The notes under the pieces: model-generated
Told to the model about the DNA's origin: nothing
Databases searched by the model: none
Seen by the model: only the letters and a program-made list of their open reading frames with translations
Shown: one piece after another, positions 43,600 through 51,981 of the stretch
How the letters are laid out: each line of letters opens with the position of its first letter
Position numbering within the stretch: the first letter of the stretch is position 1
Program-made: the position numbers and the translations under genes
Source: Micavibrio sp. UBA6145
GTDB taxonomy: Bacteria > Pseudomonadota > Alphaproteobacteria > Micavibrionales > UBA1664
Length of the DNA stretch: 64,000 nucleotides
NCBI GenBank assembly: GCA_002423205.1
Contig: DIUZ01000026.1
Location: 186,001-250,000 of the forward strand
Direction of reading: 5' to 3'

Positions 43600-43962
43600 A
43601 TGTTCGCACCCCTGACATCCCCCGTCGTCCTGCCCATCATCCTGTTATGCCTGTCCAACCTGTTCATGACGGTGGCGTGGTACGGACATCTGAAATACCC
43701 GCATATGGGCATGGCGCTGGCTATTTTCGGTGCATGGCTGATCGCGGGGCTGGAATATTGTTTCGCGGTGCCCGCCAATCGCATTGGCATCCAGGCCTAT
43801 GACGTGGCCCAGCTCAAAACCATTCAGGAAGTCATCACCCTGATCGTGTTCGTCGGCTTTGCCGTGCTGGTCCTGGGCCAGAAAATCACCTGGCAGCACC
43901 TGGTCGGCTTCGCCCTGATCGCGGCGGGTGCCGCTTTCGTCTTTCATGCGCCCAAAGCCTGA
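43600..43962 (+). CDS. DUF486 family small multidrug-resistance-like membrane protein
   Basis: The 120-residue protein has four hydrophobic segments, with family features TVAWYGHLKY, AWLIAGLEYCFAVPANRIG and LKTIQEVITLIVFVGFAV. DUF486 proteins are distant relatives of the drug/metabolite transporter superfamily, and their substrates are unknown. I start it at ATG 43600 (MFAPLTSPVV), preceded by GAGG. It lies 15 bases before aroA in the same direction. Confidence 0.85.
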   Translation: MFAPLTSPVVLPIILLCLSNLFMTVAWYGHLKYPHMGMALAIFGAWLIAGLEYCFAVPANRIGIQAYDVAQLKTIQEVITLIVFVGFAVLVLGQKITWQHLVGFALIAAGAAFVFHAPKA

Positions 43963-43977
43963 TATACAACACTTGTT

Positions 43978-45279
43978 ATGCAACCGTTGAAATCATACCG
44001 ATCCACCCCCCTGTCCGGCACCGTCAAGGTTCCGGGCGACAAATCCATTTCGCACCGCGCCGTCATGTTCGGTGCGCTGGCGCAGGGGACCACCCGTATC
44101 GAGGGACTGCTCGAAGGTGAGGACGTTCTGGCCACCGCCGCTGCCATGCGCGCCATGGGCGCAAGTGTTGAAAAGAAGGGCGACCAGTGGGTCGTCACAG
44201 GCGTTGGTGAAAAGGGTCTGTCCACGCCCACCCAAATTCTCGACCTCGGTAATTCCGGCACATCCGCGCGCCTGATTGCGGGCATCATCGCGGGATACCC
44301 GATCACGGCCACTTTGACCGGCGACGACTCCCTTAAAAAGCGCCCGATGAAGCGGGTGATGGAACCGCTCGCCCTCATGGGTGCACGGTTTGAATCCCAT
44401 GACGGAAAAATGCCCCTGACCATTCACGGCGGCAATCTGCGCGCCATGCATTACGACATGCCCGTCGCATCGGCACAGGTCAAATCATCCATCCTGCTCG
44501 CCGGTCTGCGTGCCAAGGGCGCGACATCCGTGCGTGAACCAAAACCATCGCGTGACCATACGGAACGCATGCTCGCCGCCTTCGGCGGGTCCTGCACCAC
44601 GGATGGCGACCGTATTGCCGTCGGCGGCGGCCAGGTTCTGACCGCACCGTCCGACATCATCCATGTACCGAGTGACCCGTCTTCGGCGGCATTCCCCGTT
44701 GTCGCAGCGCTGATCACGCCGGGGTCCGACATCACGGTCACCAATGTCGGCATGAACCCGACCCGCACCGGCCTTTTCACCACGCTGATTGAAATGGGCG
44801 GCGACATCACCTTTATCAACGAACGCAGAATCGGCGGCGAACCTGTCGCCGACTTACGCGTGCGCCACTCGCAACTTAAAGGCATCACTGTGCCTGAAGA
44901 CCGCGTACCCAGCATGGTGGATGAATTCCCGGTCCTGTTCGTGGCCGCAAGCTGCGCCAGCGGTGAGTTTTTCGCAGACGGCCTTGATGAACTGCGCGTC
45001 AAGGAATCCGACCGGCTGAAAACCATGGCCGACAACCTTGCCGCCTGCGGCGTGACTTTGCGGGAAGGTGAAAATTCGCTGACCATCACCGGCAACGGCA
45101 CAGCGCCCAAAGGCGGCGTCACCGTGCCGACGCATCTTGATCACCGTATCGCGATGAGCTTTCTTGTGCTCGGCATGGTATCCGCCGAGCCCGTCACCAT
45201 CGACGACGCCGACGCCATCGCCACATCATTCCCCGGATTTGTCGGTATGATGAACGGTCTGGGAACAAAAATCGCATGA
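43978..45279 (+). CDS. aroA: 3-phosphoshikimate 1-carboxyvinyltransferase (EPSP synthase), class II
   Basis: AroA makes EPSP in aromatic amino-acid synthesis. The 433-residue protein has VPGDKSISHRAVMFGAL, ASAQVKSSILLAGL, PSRDHTERMLAAFGG, MNPTRTGLF and LRVKESDRL, the class II pattern. The position that is alanine in glyphosate-tolerant CP4 is glycine here (GNSGTSARL, G94), so there is no sequence reason to expect tolerance. It overlaps the GNAT gene by four bases. In the order I remember, aroA is directly followed by cmk and rpsA; two genes intervene here. Confidence 0.96.
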   Translation: MQPLKSYRSTPLSGTVKVPGDKSISHRAVMFGALAQGTTRIEGLLEGEDVLATAAAMRAMGASVEKKGDQWVVTGVGEKGLSTPTQILDLGNSGTSARLIAGIIAGYPITATLTGDDSLKKRPMKRVMEPLALMGARFESHDGKMPLTIHGGNLRAMHYDMPVASAQVKSSILLAGLRAKGATSVREPKPSRDHTERMLAAFGGSCTTDGDRIAVGGGQVLTAPSDIIHVPSDPSSAAFPVVAALITPGSDITVTNVGMNPTRTGLFTTLIEMGGDITFINERRIGGEPVADLRVRHSQLKGITVPEDRVPSMVDEFPVLFVAASCASGEFFADGLDELRVKESDRLKTMADNLAACGVTLREGENSLTITGNGTAPKGGVTVPTHLDHRIAMSFLVLGMVSAEPVTIDDADAIATSFPGFVGMMNGLGTKIA

Positions 45280-45854
45280 CGAACGCATCGGCCACGAAAG
45301 ATTTTGTGTGCCGGCCGCTGGAGCGGGATGAATGGCAATCCTTCAAAGCGATCCGCCTTGAAGCCCTGCAAAAAGAACCCGGCGTATTTGGCGGCATTCT
45401 CGACATCGAAAAAAACCAGCCGCAGGATTACTGGGAAGACTGGGTCCATTCGGGTAAGACCAGATGTTTCGGTCTTTTCCACGGCGATGCGATGATCGGC
45501 TGTACCGGCATTGTCACCGACCGCACGGACGCCACCGGCACAACCGCGCTTTTGATCGCATCCTATATTCAGGAAGCCCATCGCGGGCGTGGCCTGTCCG
45601 GTCTTTTATACAAGGCGCGGCTTGCCTACGCCGCCAATCATCCGGACTGGACCCGCGTGATCGTATCCCACCGCCGCAGCAACGAACAAAGCCGCCGCGC
45701 CAACCAGAACCACGGCTTCGTTCATACGCACGACGAACCCAAAACCTGGCCGGACGGCATGACAGAAGACAATGTCTTCTACACGCTCGACATCACAGAC
45801 CGTAAAACGCGGCCGCACCCCGCCGTCGCAATCAAAAAGACGCTGACCACATGA
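45276..45854 (+). CDS. GNAT family N-acetyltransferase
   Basis: The 192-residue protein has the GNAT fold: an N-terminal substrate part (LERDEWQSFKAIRLEALQ), a strand with MIGCTGIVTDR and the acetyl-CoA loop SYIQEAHRGRGLSGLLYKA (R/Q-x-x-G-x-G/A pattern). VIVSHRRSNEQSRRANQNHGF is the common end with neighbouring-residue and N-H-G-F elements. The acceptor cannot be predicted. It overlaps aroA and the YjdF-like gene by four bases on either side, so it is an operon member. Confidence 0.85.
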   Translation: MTNASATKDFVCRPLERDEWQSFKAIRLEALQKEPGVFGGILDIEKNQPQDYWEDWVHSGKTRCFGLFHGDAMIGCTGIVTDRTDATGTTALLIASYIQEAHRGRGLSGLLYKARLAYAANHPDWTRVIVSHRRSNEQSRRANQNHGFVHTHDEPKTWPDGMTEDNVFYTLDITDRKTRPHPAVAIKKTLTT

Positions 45855-46471
45855 AACACCTGCCCGCAATTCTTCTGGTCATTGTGACCGCCGTGCTGAT
45901 CTGGTCGGGTATTGGCCCCTATGACCGCGGCACGTGGTACGCCGAAGTGGCCCCCGTCCTGATCGTCCTGCCGCTGCTGGTCTTCACCCGTAAGACGTTC
46001 CCTCTGACCCCGCTTTTATATGTCCTGATAGCCCTTCATTGCTGCGTTCTTCTGATCGGCGGCCACTATACCTACGCCCTCACCCCTATGGGTGAATGGA
46101 TGCGTGATATTCTGGGGACCGAGCGCAACCCTTATGACCGCCTTGGCCATCTGATGCAGGGCTTCGTCCCCGCCATCGCCATCCGCGAACTTCTTCTGCG
46201 TACCAGCCCCCTGAAAGCCGGTAAATGGCTGGCCGCCATCATCTGGTTTTCCTGCATGGGTATTGCCGCCTGTTACGAAATTATCGAATGGTGGGCCGCA
46301 CTGGCTGCCGGGCAGGCCGCCGACGGTTTCCTTGGCGCGCAGGGCGATGTCTGGGACACGTGCGCGGATATGCTGTGCTGTGGCATCGGGGCGGCCTTGG
46401 CCCTTTTGGCCCTGTCCCGCTGGCATAACCGCCAGCTGGCCACGATTGCGTCCGGGTCGGCCCGGCTGTAA
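45851..46471 (+). CDS. DUF2238 (YjdF-like) membrane protein
   Basis: The 206-residue protein has about six transmembrane segments. Family features are visible as LHCCVLLIGGHYTYA, YDRLGHLMQGFVPAIAIRELLLR, CYEIIEWWAAL and QGDVWDTCADML, which carry conserved histidine, glutamate and aspartate residues in or next to the membrane. The function is unknown. It lies between aroA-GNAT and cmk and is probably co-transcribed with them. Confidence 0.85.
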   Translation: MKHLPAILLVIVTAVLIWSGIGPYDRGTWYAEVAPVLIVLPLLVFTRKTFPLTPLLYVLIALHCCVLLIGGHYTYALTPMGEWMRDILGTERNPYDRLGHLMQGFVPAIAIRELLLRTSPLKAGKWLAAIIWFSCMGIAACYEIIEWWAALAAGQAADGFLGAQGDVWDTCADMLCCGIGAALALLALSRWHNRQLATIASGSARL

Positions 46472-46482
46472 AGTCCCCCAAC

Positions 46483-47145
46483 ATGGCCAATATCATCACC
46501 ATCGACGGTCCCAGCGCTTCCGGCAAAGGCACGCTCGCCAAGCGCCTGGCGGCAAAGCTGAACTTTTACTACCTCGATACCGGGGCGATTTACCGTCTTC
46601 TGGCCATGAACCTGATCACATCCGGCGTGGACGCCAATGACGCCCGCGGCGCCGCGGCCGCGGCCAACAAACTGGCCGCCCAGTTCGACCCGTTACAGCT
46701 GGAAAACCCGCGGCTGCGCTCCGACGTGGTGGCGCAGGTGTCCTCCAAGGCATCCCTGCACCCCGGCGTGCGTATGGCCCTGCTCGACATCCAGCGCAAC
46801 CTGGCCGAGAACCCGCCCCGCCAGTACAAGGGCGCTGTCCTCGACGGCCGGGACACCGGCACCGTCGTCTGCCCCAACGCCCCTTTGAAGATTTTCCTGG
46901 TCGCCGATGCCCGCATACGGGCCGAAAGACGCACAAAAGAGTTGCAATCCAGAGGGATAGCGACTACATACGAAGCCGTCCTGCAGGATCTGGAAGCGCG
47001 TGATACACGCGACACCAATCGTGAAGTGGCACCCTTGAGACCGGCACAAGATGCGGCAACGGTGGACACCACGAACCTGGATGCGGATGCGGCGCTCGAG
47101 ACAGTCCTCGAATTGGTCCGCGCCCGTTTTCCCGACCTTGCCTGA
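46483..47145 (+). CDS. cmk: (d)CMP kinase
   Basis: Cmk phosphorylates CMP and dCMP. The 220-residue protein has the P-loop IITIDGPSASGKGTLAKRLA, the acceptor region YYLDTGAIYRLLA, the ligand segment LDGRDTGTVVCPNAPLKIFL and the lid with RAERRTKELQ and DTRDTNREVAPLRPA. This is the canonical enzyme, in contrast to the kinase-like protein at 14811. It is followed by rpsA after a 97-base gap. Confidence 0.95.
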   Translation: MANIITIDGPSASGKGTLAKRLAAKLNFYYLDTGAIYRLLAMNLITSGVDANDARGAAAAANKLAAQFDPLQLENPRLRSDVVAQVSSKASLHPGVRMALLDIQRNLAENPPRQYKGAVLDGRDTGTVVCPNAPLKIFLVADARIRAERRTKELQSRGIATTYEAVLQDLEARDTRDTNREVAPLRPAQDAATVDTTNLDADAALETVLELVRARFPDLA

Positions 47146-47242
47146 CACCGAAACTGACTTGGGCTGACATGTCTTCGTGACAGCGGTCGTAAACAACAGG
47201 TTCTTTTTCGGCATCTCGCCTACCACATAAGGAAATATCAAT

Positions 47243-49057
47243 ATGGCTCGTATAGCTGCACAACTTAAAGATCGTGCGGAATCGAACGATTTCGCCACGC
47301 TCCTGCTTGAAACCATTAAACCTCAGACCGCTTTCGAAGGCACCGTCGTGAAAGGCCGCATTATCGGCTTCACTCCTGACGACGTCATCGTTGACGTTGG
47401 TCTGAAATCCGAAGGCCGCGTTCCGTTGAAAGAATTCGGCTTTGCGGCTCAGAAAAACGCACTCAAACTCGGCGATATCATCGAAGTGTTTGTCGAACGC
47501 GTTGAAGACCGTCAGGGCGAAGCCGTCCTGTCGCGTGAAAAAGCCAAACGCGAAGAAGCTTGGTCTGAACTGGAACGTTCACACCTCAAGAACGAGCGCG
47601 TCAACGGCATCATCTTTGGCAAAGTCAAAGGTGGTTTCACGGTCGACCTCAACGGCGCTGTCGCCTTCCTGCCGGGTTCCCAGGTGGATATCCGTCCGGT
47701 TAAAGACATCAGCCCGCTGTTCGGCACGCCGCAACCGTTCATGATCCTGAAAATGGACCATGCCCGTGGCAACATCGTGGTTTCACGCCGCGCTGTTCTC
47801 GAAGAGTCGCGCGCTGAAGCACGTTCCGACCTGATGGCCAACATGGAAGAGGGCCGCGTCCTGCAAGGTGTTGTCAAAAACATCACCGATTACGGCGCGT
47901 TCATCGACCTCGGCGGCATCGACGGCCTGCTCCACGTTACCGACATTTCGTGGAAACGCGTCAACCACCCGTCTGAAGTCCTGCAGATCGGTCAGTCTCT
48001 CGATGTAATGGTTATCCGTTACAACAAGGAAACCGGCCGTGTATCGCTAGGCCTCAAGCAGCTGGAAAAAGATCCGTGGGAAGGCGCCGAGAAGCGCTAC
48101 CAACCGGCTCAGCGTTTCAGCGGCCGTGTCTCCAACATCACCGATTACGGCGCATTCGTCGAACTCGAAGATGGTGTCGAAGGCCTGGTTCACGTTTCGG
48201 AAATGTCCTGGACCAAGAAAAACATCCACCCCGGAAAAATCGTTTCGACCTCGCAAGAAGTCGAAGTCATGGTGCTGGATGTCGACATGGAAAAACGCCG
48301 CATTTCGCTTGGTCTCAAGCAAACGCAGCCGAACCCCTGGAAAGCTTACGCTGATGCCCACGCTGTTGGTGACATCATCGAAGGCGAAGTTCGCAACGTT
48401 ACCGAGTTCGGTGCATTCGTGGCGCTGGGCGCAGAAATCGACGGCATGGTTCACATGTCCGACATTTCCTGGACCCAGGCTGGCGAAGATGCCATCAAGA
48501 CCGTTGAAAAAGGCTCCACAGTTAAGGCGAAAATCCTTGAGATGGATCCCGAGAAAGAACGTGTTGCACTTGGTATCAAGCAACTGACGGACAAACCGGC
48601 AGACGCGATCGAAACCACCCGCGCCAAGAAAACCGAAGGCACGACCGAAGCATCCGCTCCGGCATCGGCTGAAGGTAAAAAAGGCGAAGTGGTCACGGTC
48701 ACCGTGTCGGCAGTTGAGAAAGACGGCATCATCGTCGCTCTGTCTGATGGGTCGAAAGGCTACATCAAACGCAACGACCTGAGCCGTGAACGCTCTGAGC
48801 AACGCCCCGACCGTTTCGCCGTTGGCGAAAAAGTCGATGCCAAGCTTCTGTCCAAAGGCAAAAATGGCGAGTCCTCACTCTCCATCAAAGCCCGCGAAAT
48901 CGACGAAGACAAAAAAGCGATGGCGGAATACGGCTCGTCCGACTCCGGCGCTTCGCTTGGCGACATCCTCGGTGCTGCCCTGGGCAAAGAAGCCCCGGAA
49001 GCCAAGAAGCCGGCCAAAAAAGCCGCTTCCAAGAAAGCTAAGGCTGCAGAAGAGTAA
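47243..49057 (+). CDS. rpsA: 30S ribosomal protein S1
   Basis: S1 binds mRNA on the small subunit and is needed to translate messages with weak or structured ribosome sites. The 604-residue protein shows six S1 OB-fold repeats; typical cores are GTVVKGRIIGFTPDDVIVDV, ITDYGAFIDLGGIDGLLHVT, ITDYGAFVELEDGVEGLVHV and VTEFGAFVALGAEIDGMVHM. It is a little longer than usual for alphaproteobacteria, with an alanine/lysine-rich tail (KKPAKKAASKKAKAAEE). AAGGA precedes the start. The 97-base leader contains an imperfect hairpin around CTGACATGTC/GTGACAG that might take part in S1 autoregulation. ihfB does not follow it. Confidence 0.96.
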   Translation: MARIAAQLKDRAESNDFATLLLETIKPQTAFEGTVVKGRIIGFTPDDVIVDVGLKSEGRVPLKEFGFAAQKNALKLGDIIEVFVERVEDRQGEAVLSREKAKREEAWSELERSHLKNERVNGIIFGKVKGGFTVDLNGAVAFLPGSQVDIRPVKDISPLFGTPQPFMILKMDHARGNIVVSRRAVLEESRAEARSDLMANMEEGRVLQGVVKNITDYGAFIDLGGIDGLLHVTDISWKRVNHPSEVLQIGQSLDVMVIRYNKETGRVSLGLKQLEKDPWEGAEKRYQPAQRFSGRVSNITDYGAFVELEDGVEGLVHVSEMSWTKKNIHPGKIVSTSQEVEVMVLDVDMEKRRISLGLKQTQPNPWKAYADAHAVGDIIEGEVRNVTEFGAFVALGAEIDGMVHMSDISWTQAGEDAIKTVEKGSTVKAKILEMDPEKERVALGIKQLTDKPADAIETTRAKKTEGTTEASAPASAEGKKGEVVTVTVSAVEKDGIIVALSDGSKGYIKRNDLSRERSEQRPDRFAVGEKVDAKLLSKGKNGESSLSIKAREIDEDKKAMAEYGSSDSGASLGDILGAALGKEAPEAKKPAKKAASKKAKAAEE

Positions 49058-49076
49058 TCTTCCGAACGCCAATAAA

Positions 49077-49105
49077 AACCCCGGCTTTACCGCCGGGGTT
49101 TTTTT
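49077..49105 (+). terminator. Rho-independent terminator after rpsA
   Basis: A 9-bp perfect stem AACCCCGGC (49077-49085) / GCCGGGGTT (49092-49100), with loop TTTACC, runs directly into seven T residues (49099-49105). Confidence 0.93.
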
Positions 49106-49120
49106 ATGCTTCAATAATGT

Positions 49121-49342
49121 ATGCTCGAAAAATACCGCAAACTGATCCTATCCCAGATCGCCGCCATCATGGCCTTCGGCGCATTCTTCGTGGCCTATCT
49201 GAGCCAGACCCAGACCGGCAGTTGGACCGATGGCCGCACCTTAAGCTTCCTGGGTTTTGGGGTCCTTTTATTCGCCATTGAGATCCGCCTGATCTTCAGC
49301 TGGATAGCCGCCAAAAAAACCGCACAACAAGTGGAACAATAG
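49121..49342 (+). CDS. Small two-segment membrane protein
   Basis: This 73-residue protein has two hydrophobic helices (LILSQIAAIMAFGAFFVAYL and TLSFLGFGVLLFAIEIRLIF), joined by a short polar loop with QTQTGSWTDGR. A lysine- and glutamine-rich tail (AAKKTAQQVEQ) probably faces the cytoplasm. I do not recognise the family. It begins 15 bases after the rpsA terminator's T-run with no strong ribosome site, so it is either weakly expressed or read through from rpsA. Confidence 0.6.
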   Translation: MLEKYRKLILSQIAAIMAFGAFFVAYLSQTQTGSWTDGRTLSFLGFGVLLFAIEIRLIFSWIAAKKTAQQVEQ

Positions 49343-49360
49343 CCGATCTTTCATCGTTGG

Positions 49361-49376
49361 CTCCTTCAACAAGGAG
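49361..49376 (+). promoter_or_regulatory. Shine-Dalgarno-sequestering hairpin before the 25-residue peptide gene
   Basis: CTCCTT (49361-49366) pairs perfectly with AAGGAG (49371-49376) across the loop CAAC. AAGGAG is the ribosome-binding site of the small gene starting at 49384 (seven-base spacing). The whole Shine-Dalgarno is inside the stem, so translation should be low unless the hairpin opens. Confidence 0.7.
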
Positions 49377-49383
49377 ATTTCTG

Positions 49384-49461
49384 ATGAAGGGTATTTTGCT
49401 TTGGATGGTGGGGATTCCCATCCCGATTATTATTCTGCTCTACATTTTCGTCTTCAATTGA
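49384..49461 (+). CDS. 25-residue hydrophobic membrane peptide
   Basis: An ATG at 49384 opens 25 codons ending in TGA at 49459-49461. The product begins MKGILLW and has the core GIPIPIIILLYIF, one membrane-spanning stretch with a single lysine near the N-terminus. A perfect AAGGAG lies seven bases upstream but is paired in a hairpin. I recall similar GIPIP-type peptides in other proteobacteria but cannot name a family. A role as a small membrane modulator or a type I toxin-like peptide is possible and unproven. Confidence 0.6.
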   Translation: MKGILLWMVGIPIPIIILLYIFVFN

Positions 49462-49474
49462 TCGACGAATGATT

Positions 49475-49513
49475 GAAAAAATGGCGGGTATCCCAGAAGG
49501 ATGACCCGCCATT
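49475..49513 (-). terminator. Rho-independent terminator for the acyl-CoA ligase gene
   Basis: A 10-bp stem AATGGCGGGT (49480-49489) / ACCCGCCATT (49504-49513), with an inner ATCC/GGAT pairing, is followed on the minus strand by TTTTTT (49480 to 49475). On the plus strand the tail is only weakly T-rich, so its main role is to end the minus-strand transcript. Confidence 0.85.
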
Positions 49514-49527
49514 GTTATGTCTGAAAT

Positions 49528-51228
49528 TTACTTGGCAGATTTGGCGTCACGCTCGGCAAGGTCCAGCGCAACCATGTCCTTGCGCGACAACTTACCGATC
49601 ATGGTTTTGGGCAGCGGCTGGGTGCGAAGGTCAATGACCTTGGGCACCTCCACCGGCGATAATTCTTTTTTCAGCCAGACGCGCAGGGCATCGACATCCA
49701 CCTTTTCGCCCGGCTTGGCCGTAACCCACGCCTTGACGATTTCGCCGCGGCTGGCATCCGGCACACCGGCCACGATGCATTCGCCGATACCCGCGAACTG
49801 ATAGATCAAATCCTCCACGTTGCGCGGATATACCTTGAACCCGTTGACGATGATCATGTCCTTGATCCGGTCGACAATGCGCACATACCCATCTGCATCC
49901 ATGGTCGCGACATCGCCGGTATGCAGGCGGCCATTCTTCATGACCTGATCGGTTTCGTCCTGCCGTTTCCAGTAACCCTTCATCACCTGCGGCCCGCGCA
50001 CGCACAGCTCACCCTTCTCACCCAGCGGCATAGGTGTGATACCGTCTTCCAGTGAAATGATCTCAACAATCGTCTGTGGCACCGGCAGGCCGATGGATCC
50101 CGGATTATTGGCACCTTCCGTCGGGTTGACGCACACGACCGGCGCGGTTTCGGACAGGCCGTATCCTTCCACCACGATCGAACCGGTGAGATGCTCAAAC
50201 GTCTTTTTAACTTCGGGCGGCAACGGCGCGCCGCCGGAGACACAAAATTTGATCGACGACAGATCGTATTTGCCATGCTGTGCCTTATGGCTGATCGCAT
50301 TGTAAATCGCCGGCACCGCCGGGAACAGCGTGGGCTTCTTCTTGGCAATCAGGTTCAGGGTATCGTCCACGTCAAAGCGTGGTGTCGCGATAATTTCCAT
50401 CCCAAGCCTGACCGCGAAATTCAGACACGCGGTCATAGAGAACACATGGAAAAACGGAATGACCGCCAGCATCTTTTCTTTGCCGTCGACGGCCTTGGGG
50501 AACCATAACCGGCATTGCTCGCAATTCGCGACGATATTCGCATGCGTCAGCGCCGCCGCTTTGGGAATGCCCGTTGTGCCACCCGTGAATTGAAGCAGCG
50601 CGACATCTTCATGCAGGTCGATTTCAACAGGCACAGGCTTGCCGTCATTGGCCGTAAGTTCATCAAACGACAGATATGGGCCGCTATGTGCATCGGCCGA
50701 GATATCTTTCCACTTCACCAGCGGAAACAGCAGATTTTTCGGAAACGGCAGAACATCCGTAAACCGGCAGACGATAATGTTTTCAAGGCGTGTTTGCGTC
50801 AAAACATCGGCGGCCTTGGTGAACATCGGCTCAAGATCCAGCGTCACAAGGTATTTTGCCTGCGTATCTTCGATATGATGTTTGACGTCACGCGTGGAAT
50901 AGAGCGGGTTGAGGTTCACAACCATGCCGCCCGCCTTCATCACGCCGTAATAAAACGCGGCGTAATACGGACAGTTGGGCAGCATCAGCGCAACCGCGTC
51001 GCCTTTTTTCAGGCCCCGGTCCTGCAAACCCTTGGCAATGTGGTCAGCCGCATTCGCAAGATCGATCCAGTTGTAATGCTTGCCCAGAAAATCAAATGCG
51101 CGCGCCTTGCCGTATTTCTGCCGCGCATCGTCCAGCAGTTTATAAACCGGATAGGCCGGGATCTCCGCGTCCCAGTGGACGCCCGGCGCGTATGATTTGG
51201 ACCAGATATCGGGGGAATAAACGTTCAT
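49528..51228 (-). CDS. fadD: Long-chain fatty-acid--CoA ligase (AMP-binding enzyme)
   Basis: The 566-residue enzyme activates fatty acids to acyl-CoA through acyl-adenylates. Adenylate-forming motifs are clear: the P-loop-like LLQFTGGTTGIPKAAALTH, VVEGYGLSETAPV, the hinge GYVRIVDRIKDMIIVNGFKV and the catalytic lysine near PKTMIGKLSRKDM. The N-terminus (VHWDAEIPAYPVYKLLDD) is typical of bacterial FadD. Upstream, TATAAT (51241 to 51236, minus strand) sits only seven bases from the ATG and there is no Shine-Dalgarno, which suggests a leaderless transcript. The chain-length preference cannot be read. Confidence 0.9.
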   Translation of the reverse strand: MNVYSPDIWSKSYAPGVHWDAEIPAYPVYKLLDDARQKYGKARAFDFLGKHYNWIDLANAADHIAKGLQDRGLKKGDAVALMLPNCPYYAAFYYGVMKAGGMVVNLNPLYSTRDVKHHIEDTQAKYLVTLDLEPMFTKAADVLTQTRLENIIVCRFTDVLPFPKNLLFPLVKWKDISADAHSGPYLSFDELTANDGKPVPVEIDLHEDVALLQFTGGTTGIPKAAALTHANIVANCEQCRLWFPKAVDGKEKMLAVIPFFHVFSMTACLNFAVRLGMEIIATPRFDVDDTLNLIAKKKPTLFPAVPAIYNAISHKAQHGKYDLSSIKFCVSGGAPLPPEVKKTFEHLTGSIVVEGYGLSETAPVVCVNPTEGANNPGSIGLPVPQTIVEIISLEDGITPMPLGEKGELCVRGPQVMKGYWKRQDETDQVMKNGRLHTGDVATMDADGYVRIVDRIKDMIIVNGFKVYPRNVEDLIYQFAGIGECIVAGVPDASRGEIVKAWVTAKPGEKVDVDALRVWLKKELSPVEVPKVIDLRTQPLPKTMIGKLSRKDMVALDLAERDAKSAK

Positions 51229-51252
51229 ACGAATAATTATAGCATGTTCAGT

Positions 51253-51981
51253 TTAATAGACCATTTCGACTGTCGATAAAAATTGCTGCAACCGCGCAGT
51301 CTTGGGATGGAACAAAATATCCGGATCGCCTTTTTCGGTGATGACACCACCGTCCATGAAAACCACCTGGTCCGCCATGCGCCGCGCAAACCCGATCTGG
51401 TGCGTAATAAGAAAAATCCCGATATTGCGTTCTTTCAGATGGCCCAGCTTGGTCAGGATACGCGCGGTCTGCTCGACATCCAGCGCAGACGTAATTTCAT
51501 CCAACAATATGTAAGACGGATTCAAAATCAGCGCCCGCGCCAGTGCCGCGCGTTGCCGCTGGCCGATCGATGCCTGGTTGGGATAATGGTCGATGAACCC
51601 GGCCATCTCAAACAGGGCGATCAACCCTTCGATGTCTTTTTCAGCCTGCGGATTGCAATTACGCGCCGGCAGCATGATGTTCTCGCGCAATGTCAGATGC
51701 GGCCATAAAAACAGCGACTGGAACACGCATGTCAGCGTCGGCCACGGCGACGGCATGAACGGCAATGCGGGCTCACGTGGAAAATCGTAACCCATGCCGT
51801 CCAGCGATATCGACCCACCGTCCGGGTAATCCAGCAACCCCAGCGCACGCAGCAACGTCGTCTTTCCCGCACCCGACGGACCAATCGCGCAGGTAATCGT
51901 CCCCGGCGCGATATCAAGGTCGATACCACGAAGCACTGTCTGGTCATCGAACGATTTGGTGAGGCCACGGGCAGATAACAT
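51253..51981 (-). CDS. Amino-acid-type ABC transporter ATP-binding protein
   Basis: The 242-residue ATPase energises the transporter encoded by the adjoining genes. It has Walker A CAIGPSGAGKTTLLRAL, the Q-loop region CVFQSLFLWPHLTLREN, Walker B YILLDEITSALD and the H-loop LITHQIGFARR. The signature motif is unusual: ASIGQRQRAALARAL instead of LSGGQ. The family is the polar amino acid uptake type. Its start shares one base with the upstream binding-protein stop (TAATG), and it is the last gene of the operon. Confidence 0.9.
   Translation of the reverse strand: MLSARGLTKSFDDQTVLRGIDLDIAPGTITCAIGPSGAGKTTLLRALGLLDYPDGGSISLDGMGYDFPREPALPFMPSPWPTLTCVFQSLFLWPHLTLRENIMLPARNCNPQAEKDIEGLIALFEMAGFIDHYPNQASIGQRQRAALARALILNPSYILLDEITSALDVEQTARILTKLGHLKERNIGIFLITHQIGFARRMADQVVFMDGGVITEKGDPDILFHPKTARLQQFLSTVEMVY

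Noticed and set aside
44257..44260. Possible natural glyphosate tolerance of the class II EPSP synthase
   Set aside because: The critical position is glycine (GNSGTS), not the alanine of the tolerant CP4 enzyme.
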